A stretch of DNA of 5,012 bases from a bacterium HR39 (GTDB lineage: Bacteria > Pseudomonadota > Alphaproteobacteria > Geminicoccales > Geminicoccaceae). The DNA is taken from assembly GCA_002898955.1 (NCBI GenBank), contig BEIP01000148.1:1-5012 (forward strand), given 5' to 3'. The notes beneath the pieces were generated by a model that did not search any database, had not been told where the DNA came from, and saw only the letters and a program-made list of their open reading frames with translations. Numbering within the stretch: position 1 is the stretch's first letter; the number at the start of each line of letters is the position of its first letter. A program made the translations under genes and the position numbers. Positions 1-5,012 of this stretch are shown piece by piece.

Positions 1-580
1 GACGCGGCCTCGGCGTCAATCTGTGGGGCCGGCCCAAGAACCCGCTCGCGCGAAGGGACTACGGGCCGGGTGAGCACGGCTTCAAGCGCCGCAAGCTGTC
101 CGACTACGCGCTGCAGCTGCGCGCCAAGCAGAAGCTCAAGGGCTACTACGCCAACATGAGCGAGCGCCAGTTCAAGCGCTTCTTCGAGGAAGCGCGGCGC
201 ATGCGCGGCGACACCGCCGAGAACCTGGTGGGGCTGCTCGAGCGGCGGCTCGACACGGTGGTCTACCGCGCCAACTTCGTGCCCACCATGTTCGCCGCCC
301 GTCAGCTGGTGAACCACGGGCACGTGCTGGTGAACGGCAAACGCGTCAACATCCCGAGCTATCTCGTCAACGAAGGAGACGTCATCGAGATCCGGGAGAA
401 GTCGCGCAACCATCCGCTCGTGGTCGAAAGCCTGCAGAATCCCGAGCGCGACGTGCCCGACTACATCTCGCTCGATGCCAAGAACATGCGGGCGACCTTC
501 CTGCGGTGCCGAAGTATGGGGAGGTGCCCTATCCGGTCCAGATGGACCTCAATCTGGTGATCGAGTACTATTCGCGCTGA
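1..580 (+). CDS. rpsD: 30S ribosomal protein S4, 5' end missing, apparent frameshift near the 3' end
   Basis: S4 binds 16S rRNA early in small-subunit assembly and, in many bacteria, takes part in translational control. The first complete codon in frame is at position 3, reading [14 protein letters not shown], so about 13 N-terminal residues lie outside the window. Recognisable segments are [19 protein letters not shown] (N-terminal rRNA-binding region), [17 protein letters not shown], and the S4 RNA-binding domain with [22 protein letters not shown] and [10 protein letters not shown], followed by ERDVPDY. The open frame runs to a stop at 558-560 but ends in a non-S4 tail ([13 protein letters not shown]). 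Adding one base after 506 restores [20 protein letters not shown] and YYSR with a stop at 578-580, the normal S4 C-terminus. With that correction 192 residues are visible, and the implied full length is about 205, normal for the alpha-type protein. No N-terminal zinc-binding cysteines are visible. The last 32 bases overlap the end of the opposing lyase-like gene. Confidence 0.95.
504..511 (+). other. Probable single-base deletion (frameshift site) in rpsD
   Basis: The bases read CGGTGCCG. The family sequence at this point is Arg-Val-Pro-Lys, which needs CGG GTG CCG AAG, so one G of a GGG run is missing. Upstream of this point the S4 frame is the one starting at position 3. Downstream, all 22 codons from 512 to the stop at 578-580 are good S4 sequence in the next frame. 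Loss of one base from a G run in an otherwise perfect essential gene looks more like a sequencing or assembly error than a real mutation, although the sequence alone cannot prove this. Confidence 0.85.
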
Positions 581-1733
581 CGGCCCGCAGCGCCGCCTGC
601 GGGAACAGGCAGCTTAGATTGCCGCCGCCGTACTCGTCGACCATGGGCCGGAAGTCCGGGCCGTGATCGGCGAGGACGGCGGCGATGCGTTCCGTCTCGG
701 GACGGTCGGGGAAGCGGGCCGCGTAGATCTCGCTCCACGCCATGTAGTGACGCCCGCTGGGGCGGCGCACCAGGAATCCTAGGTCCTGCACGTACCAGTT
801 GCGCACCGGTCCCGGGTTCACATTGGCCCGCGCATAGGACCACACCAGTCGCGGATCCCGGACCGCGTCCAGCAGGAACCGCACCGCGCGGTGCAGATCG
901 CGGCCATCCGGCAGCGGCCGGTAGAGGTCGATGCCCTGCACCGCGGCGATCTCGGCGATCACCACCAGCGAGGCGAGGGCATGGCGCTGGTACCACAGCG
1001 CCCGCGCCCCGCGGACCGTCTCCGCCGGCAGGCTGCCGTCGGCGCGCATGCCGGCCATCACGTCCCGCGACACCCGCAGGGCATGCTCCAGCAGGGCCGC
1101 ATCTCCATCCAGCGCCGCCCAGGCCGCCGCCACGCTCGCGCCGAGCAGCGCGTGGTTGTTGCGGGCCACCAGGCTCTCCGGTGGCAGCGACGTGCGGAAG
1201 CGCACGCTCTCCGCGACCCGCTCCCCGAGCCAGGCGTCCACCCGCCGGCGCACCTGCGGCGGCACCGTCGGATCGCCCCGCACCAGCCACCAGGCGACGA
1301 CGGCGGGGAGCAGGGTGCGGTCGACGGCGTAGTGCACATCCACCGCATCGCCCCGGATGCGGCTCATGGCCCGTCCCTTCGCCCAGCGGTCGAAAAGCCG
1401 CAGCAGATGGTCGCGCGCCCCGGCATCACCGGTGCCGAAGGCGTCGGCCGCCGCCAGCATGACGGACCAGGCGAAGCGCTCCAGCCGGTCCACCGCCCAT
1501 CGCCTGCCGCCCCCGACCGTGGTGAGGGCCTCGATGTCGTGCCAGCGCGTGATGCCGCTGTCGCACAGCCGCCGGCGCAGAGTGGAATCGAGCCGGGCCA
1601 GCTCCGCCCGCCGCACCTCGCGCACGAACAGCACCTCGCCGGGACGGGCGAGGGACGTTGCGGCCGCCGTGCTCTTGACCGCACGCGGGGTGAAGGACAC
1701 CGTGCACAGGAACGCTGCGAGGAGGAGAGGCAT
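549..1733 (-). CDS. Exported alginate-lyase-like (PL5/AlgL superfamily) protein
   Basis: This 394-residue protein resembles the alginate lyase family (PF05426), all-alpha periplasmic enzymes that cut uronate polysaccharides by beta-elimination. AlgL itself is about 370 residues. The best evidence is the active-site pattern: RNNHALLG places Asn193-His194, and [16 protein letters not shown] places Arg241 and Tyr248. The spacings (His to Arg 47, Arg to Tyr 7) equal those I recall for Pseudomonas AlgL (N201, H202, R249, Y256). DGSLPAE before the Arg and [14 protein letters not shown] near residues 329-342 also fit. The N-terminal segment holding the AlgL substrate lysine is not recognisable, so substrate and even activity are uncertain. 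The chosen Met starts a hydrophobic stretch ([13 protein letters not shown]) that looks like a signal peptide, but its n-region lacks a positive charge. I see no ribosome binding site upstream, so the start is weakly supported. No alginate biosynthesis gene is visible nearby. Confidence 0.8.
   Translation of the reverse strand: MPLLLAAFLCTVSFTPRAVKSTAAATSLARPGEVLFVREVRRAELARLDSTLRRRLCDSGITRWHDIEALTTVGGGRRWAVDRLERFAWSVMLAAADAFGTGDAGARDHLLRLFDRWAKGRAMSRIRGDAVDVHYAVDRTLLPAVVAWWLVRGDPTVPPQVRRRVDAWLGERVAESVRFRTSLPPESLVARNNHALLGASVAAAWAALDGDAALLEHALRVSRDVMAGMRADGSLPAETVRGARALWYQRHALASLVVIAEIAAVQGIDLYRPLPDGRDLHRAVRFLLDAVRDPRLVWSYARANVNPGPVRNWYVQDLGFLVRRPSGRHYMAWSEIYAARFPDRPETERIAAVLADHGPDFRPMVDEYGGGNLSCLFPQAALRAVSANSTRSPD
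584..603 (+). terminator. GC hairpin just after the rpsD stop, possible terminator
   Basis: CCCGCAG (584-590) and CTGCGGG (597-603) form a perfect 7-bp stem with a 6-base loop, starting three bases after the restored rpsD stop codon. The position suits transcription termination or 3'-end protection of the rpsD message. It is not followed by a clear T run (AACAGGCAGCTTAG comes next), so it is not a canonical intrinsic terminator. It also lies inside the last codons of the opposing lyase-like gene, so the same bases encode protein on the other strand. In a sequence this GC-rich a short stem can arise by chance. Confidence 0.35.
1674..1703 (+). promoter_or_regulatory. Weak sigma-70-like promoter candidate for the DUF3108 gene
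   Basis: CTTGAC at 1674-1679 matches the alphaproteobacterial housekeeping -35 consensus well. Seventeen bases after the TTGACC hexamer lies CACCGT (1698-1703), a poor -10 that keeps only the second-position A and last-position T of TATAAT. If used, transcription would start near 1710 and give a leader of about 20 bases containing the AGGAGG. The element lies inside the 5' coding part of the opposing lyase-like gene. This is a suggestion from position and the -35 match only. Confidence 0.2.
1720..1725 (+). promoter_or_regulatory. Ribosome binding site for the DUF3108 gene
   Basis: A perfect AGGAGG lies six bases before the ATG at 1732, within a longer purine run (1719-1730). It decides the start of the plus-strand gene in favour of 1732 over the in-frame ATG at 1753. 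No comparable motif precedes the opposing start codon on the other strand. Confidence 0.8.
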
Positions 1734-2628
1734 GGCCCGTCGGCGGCTGCGGATGCGGAGCGCGGCCCTCGCTCTCGCGATGCTGTGGGCGCTCGCCTCC
1801 GCCGGCGGCGCGGCGGCCGCCGGAGACGCCGCCTGCCGCTTCACGTACGAGCTGCGCGTCAGGGGCCAGACGGTGGCGAGGCTGGAGCTGAGCGAGGAGT
1901 GGACGGCCCCCGACCGCGCGGTCCTGCGGCCCGTGATCGCCAACGCCGGCTTCACCACACTCTTCACCTCCCGTCGTGCCGAGATGGAGACGGCGGTGCG
2001 CGTCGCCAGCCCCGCGCTGCCCGAGCGCTTCCGCGCCCGGGAGGAGAAGCCGGACCGGGCGCGCGAGATCCGCATCGACTACGGCCCCGACGGCGCGATC
2101 CGCAGCCTCGTCTACCGCAACCGGGGACGGGCGGTCGCGAGCGAGGTGCCGCGGGGACTCTGGCGCGAGACGGTGGATCCGCTCACCGCCTTCGTGCGGC
2201 TGCAGCGGTGGGTGGACTCGCGCCCCGAACCGGGCGCACGGGTGGTCGTGCCGGTGTTCGACGGACGCAAGCGCCTCGACATCGAGGCGGTCTTCGCGGC
2301 CGCCGAGCCGCGCGAGGGCGCACCGCTGCTGTGGCGGCTGCGGGTGCGCCTGCACGGCATCGTCGGCTTCGAGGACGGCTACGGCTTCGTCGGCGGCACC
2401 CGCGGTCCCGCCCGCTGGCTGGACGTGGTGGTGGACGACGGTCGTTGCCCGGCGCCGCTGCTGGTGGTGCCGGCCGACGGCGGGCTCGACCCGGCGATCA
2501 CCCGGACCCGGGCGCTCAGGCCGCCCGCTCGTCGAAGGCGATGCCCTTGTCCCGCAGGAGCTGCTGCAGCTCCCCGGTCTCGAACATCTCGCGGACGATG
2601 TCGAAGCCGCCGACCAGCTCACCCTTGA
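1732..2628 (+). CDS. Exported DUF3108 domain protein
   Basis: The product is a DUF3108-family (PF11306) envelope protein of unknown biochemical function. As read it has 298 residues. Residues 1-30 form a clear signal peptide: [10 protein letters not shown], then a hydrophobic Ala/Leu core with probable cleavage after the Ala run near 30. The domain covers about 36-250. Diagnostic features are [20 protein letters not shown], a central [15 protein letters not shown], then [21 protein letters not shown], and a late RWLDVVVDD. Only two cysteines occur in the domain, Cys35 and Cys239; a disulfide in the periplasm is possible. Cys35 is not in a lipobox. Family resemblance fades around residue 261. 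The last 37 residues are Arg/Pro/Ala-rich and are encoded opposite the 3' end of grxD, so the tail may be an artefact of a missed stop or a frameshift. The start is well supported by an AGGAGG six bases upstream. The gene is divergent from the lyase-like gene, with both ATGs on one CATG. Confidence 0.8.
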   Translation: MARRRLRMRSAALALAMLWALASAGGAAAAGDAACRFTYELRVRGQTVARLELSEEWTAPDRAVLRPVIANAGFTTLFTSRRAEMETAVRVASPALPERFRAREEKPDRAREIRIDYGPDGAIRSLVYRNRGRAVASEVPRGLWRETVDPLTAFVRLQRWVDSRPEPGARVVVPVFDGRKRLDIEAVFAAAEPREGAPLLWRLRVRLHGIVGFEDGYGFVGGTRGPARWLDVVVDDGRCPAPLLVVPADGGLDPAITRTRALRPPARRRRCPCPAGAAAAPRSRTSRGRCRSRRPAHP

Positions 2629-2854
2629 CGTAGAGCTGCGGGAAGGTCGGCCAGTTGGAGAACTCCTTCAGGGCCTGGCGCAGCTCGGGGTCCTCGAGGA
2701 CATTGTAAGAGGTGAACTTCACCCCGAGGTGCGAGAGGACCTGCACCACACCGGCCGAGAAGCCGCACTGCGGAAAGATCGGGGTGCCCTTCATGTAGAG
2801 CACCACGTCGTCGCTCGCGATCTGCTGGCGGATGCGCTCGAAGATGTCGCTCAT
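2516..2854 (-). CDS. grxD: Monothiol glutaredoxin, Grx4 type
   Basis: This 112-residue single-domain CGFS glutaredoxin binds a glutathione-ligated [2Fe-2S] cluster, alone as a homodimer or with a BolA protein, and delivers or senses Fe-S clusters in the cytoplasm. The whole family signature is present: [17 protein letters not shown] with Lys22 and active-site Cys30, then [20 protein letters not shown] (68-87) with the cis-Pro glutathione-binding region and Gly-Gly. Cys30 is the only cysteine, as expected for a monothiol enzyme. Length is normal (E. coli Grx4 is about 115). Its ATG overlaps the bolA stop by four bases, and a GGGAG lies six bases before it. The partner gene directly upstream strongly supports the Grx-BolA pairing. 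Its 3' end lies tail-to-tail with the DUF3108 gene and overlaps it by up to 113 bases. Confidence 0.98.
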   Translation of the reverse strand: MSDIFERIRQQIASDDVVLYMKGTPIFPQCGFSAGVVQVLSHLGVKFTSYNVLEDPELRQALKEFSNWPTFPQLYVKGELVGGFDIVREMFETGELQQLLRDKGIAFDERAA

Positions 2855-3101
2855 GACCGGCTCCCGTTTCCGGCGGTCCGATGGGGGACGCGGGTGACGA
2901 GGGCCAGCGCGTGGAGCGTGCCGCCCATGTGCGGGCCCAGCGCCGCGTAGACCATGCGGTGCTGCTCGATGCGGCTCTTCCCGCGGAACGCCTCGGAGGT
3001 GATGGTGAGACGGTAGTGGTCGCCGTCGCCGGCGAGGTCCTCGATCACCACCTCGGCGTCCGGGAAGGCGGCGCGCACCAGCCGCTCCAGTTCGGCGGGC
3101 G

Positions 3102-3111
<10 letters not shown>
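2851..3111 (-). CDS. bolA: BolA family protein (IbaG/BolA1-like)
   Basis: This 86-residue BolA-fold protein is the partner of monothiol glutaredoxins. The heterodimer holds a [2Fe-2S] cluster through the glutaredoxin Cys, glutathione and BolA histidine. Visible features are [21 protein letters not shown] (24-44), with His32 in the variable loop, then [14 protein letters not shown] and [14 protein letters not shown] with the invariant His67. The protein has no cysteine, so it is the histidine-loop type. Two starts are possible: 3111 (MPMTPAEL) and 3105 (MTPAEL). I chose 3111 because a GGAGAG lies nine bases upstream; from 3105 the gap would be fifteen. With 3111 the gene overlaps the purL stop by ten bases, with 3105 by four (ATGA). 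The stop overlaps the grxD start by four bases. The symbol is a family label; orthology to E. coli BolA rather than IbaG is not claimed. Confidence 0.95.
2861..2865 (-). promoter_or_regulatory. Ribosome binding site for grxD
   Basis: On the minus strand GGGAG lies six bases before the grxD ATG (2854-2852), inside the last codons of bolA. It allows independent initiation in addition to possible coupling through the overlapping ATGA. Confidence 0.6.

Positions 3112-5012
<1,901 letters not shown>

Noticed and set aside
1715..1733. Lipoprotein signal at Cys10 of the lyase-like protein
   Set aside because: The residues before the Cys are Ala-Phe-Leu, which do not fit a lipobox.
1734..2075. N-terminal extension of the lyase-like gene to an ATG at 2075
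   Set aside because: The extra 114 residues are low-complexity, lie opposite conserved DUF3108 codons, and would bury the signal-peptide-like stretch that follows the Met at 1733.
2501..2512. CCCGGACCCGGG as a terminator after grxD
   Set aside because: The stem is only four pairs with a usable loop, there is no T run on either strand, and it lies in DUF3108 coding sequence.
891..2633. Long plus-strand open frame across the lyase-like and DUF3108 genes
   Set aside because: It has the Arg/Gly/Ala/Pro-rich composition of a GC-rich shadow, no family resemblance, and crosses two genes with recognisable domains in other frames.

Overview
The window is a GC-rich, gene-dense stretch of a bacterial chromosome, most likely from an alphaproteobacterium. 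The evidence is an alpha-type ribosomal protein S4, a small-type PurL (the form that works with PurS and PurQ), and the contiguous block purL-bolA-grxD lying close to rpsD. From memory, that neighbourhood is common in Alphaproteobacteria. I cannot assign a genus. I see no RNA gene, insertion sequence, CRISPR array or origin.

Layout, left to right. (1) The rpsD 3' part (+, 1-580) enters from the left edge. It has an apparent one-base deletion near 504-508, after which the S4 C-terminus continues in another frame to a stop at 578-580. (2) An exported alginate-lyase-like protein (-, 1733-549) retains the Asn-His, Arg and Tyr spacing of the PL5/AlgL active site. (3) An exported DUF3108-family protein (+, 1732-2628) is divergent from it and begins behind a perfect AGGAGG. 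(4) The monothiol glutaredoxin grxD (-, 2854-2516), (5) a BolA-family protein (-, 3111-2851) and (6) purL without its N-terminus (-, 5012-3102) form one co-directional, overlapping block transcribed right to left.

The housekeeping part makes sense as a unit. PurL carries out the fourth step of de novo purine synthesis. GrxD and BolA are established partners that share a glutathione-ligated [2Fe-2S] cluster and act in Fe-S trafficking or iron sensing. The overlapping stops and starts at 2851-2854 and 3102-3111 suggest translational coupling. The divergent pair between rpsD and grxD (PL5-like enzyme and DUF3108 protein) encodes two envelope proteins. I find no direct functional link between that pair and its neighbours.

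The most unusual property is architectural. As annotated, all five gene junctions overlap and no intergenic base remains: 32 bp tail-to-tail, 2 bp head-to-head on a shared CATG, 113 bp tail-to-tail, 4 bp and 10 bp. The head-to-head start and the long DUF3108 tail are the two junctions most likely to need correction. I did not find convincing evidence of a wholly new system here.
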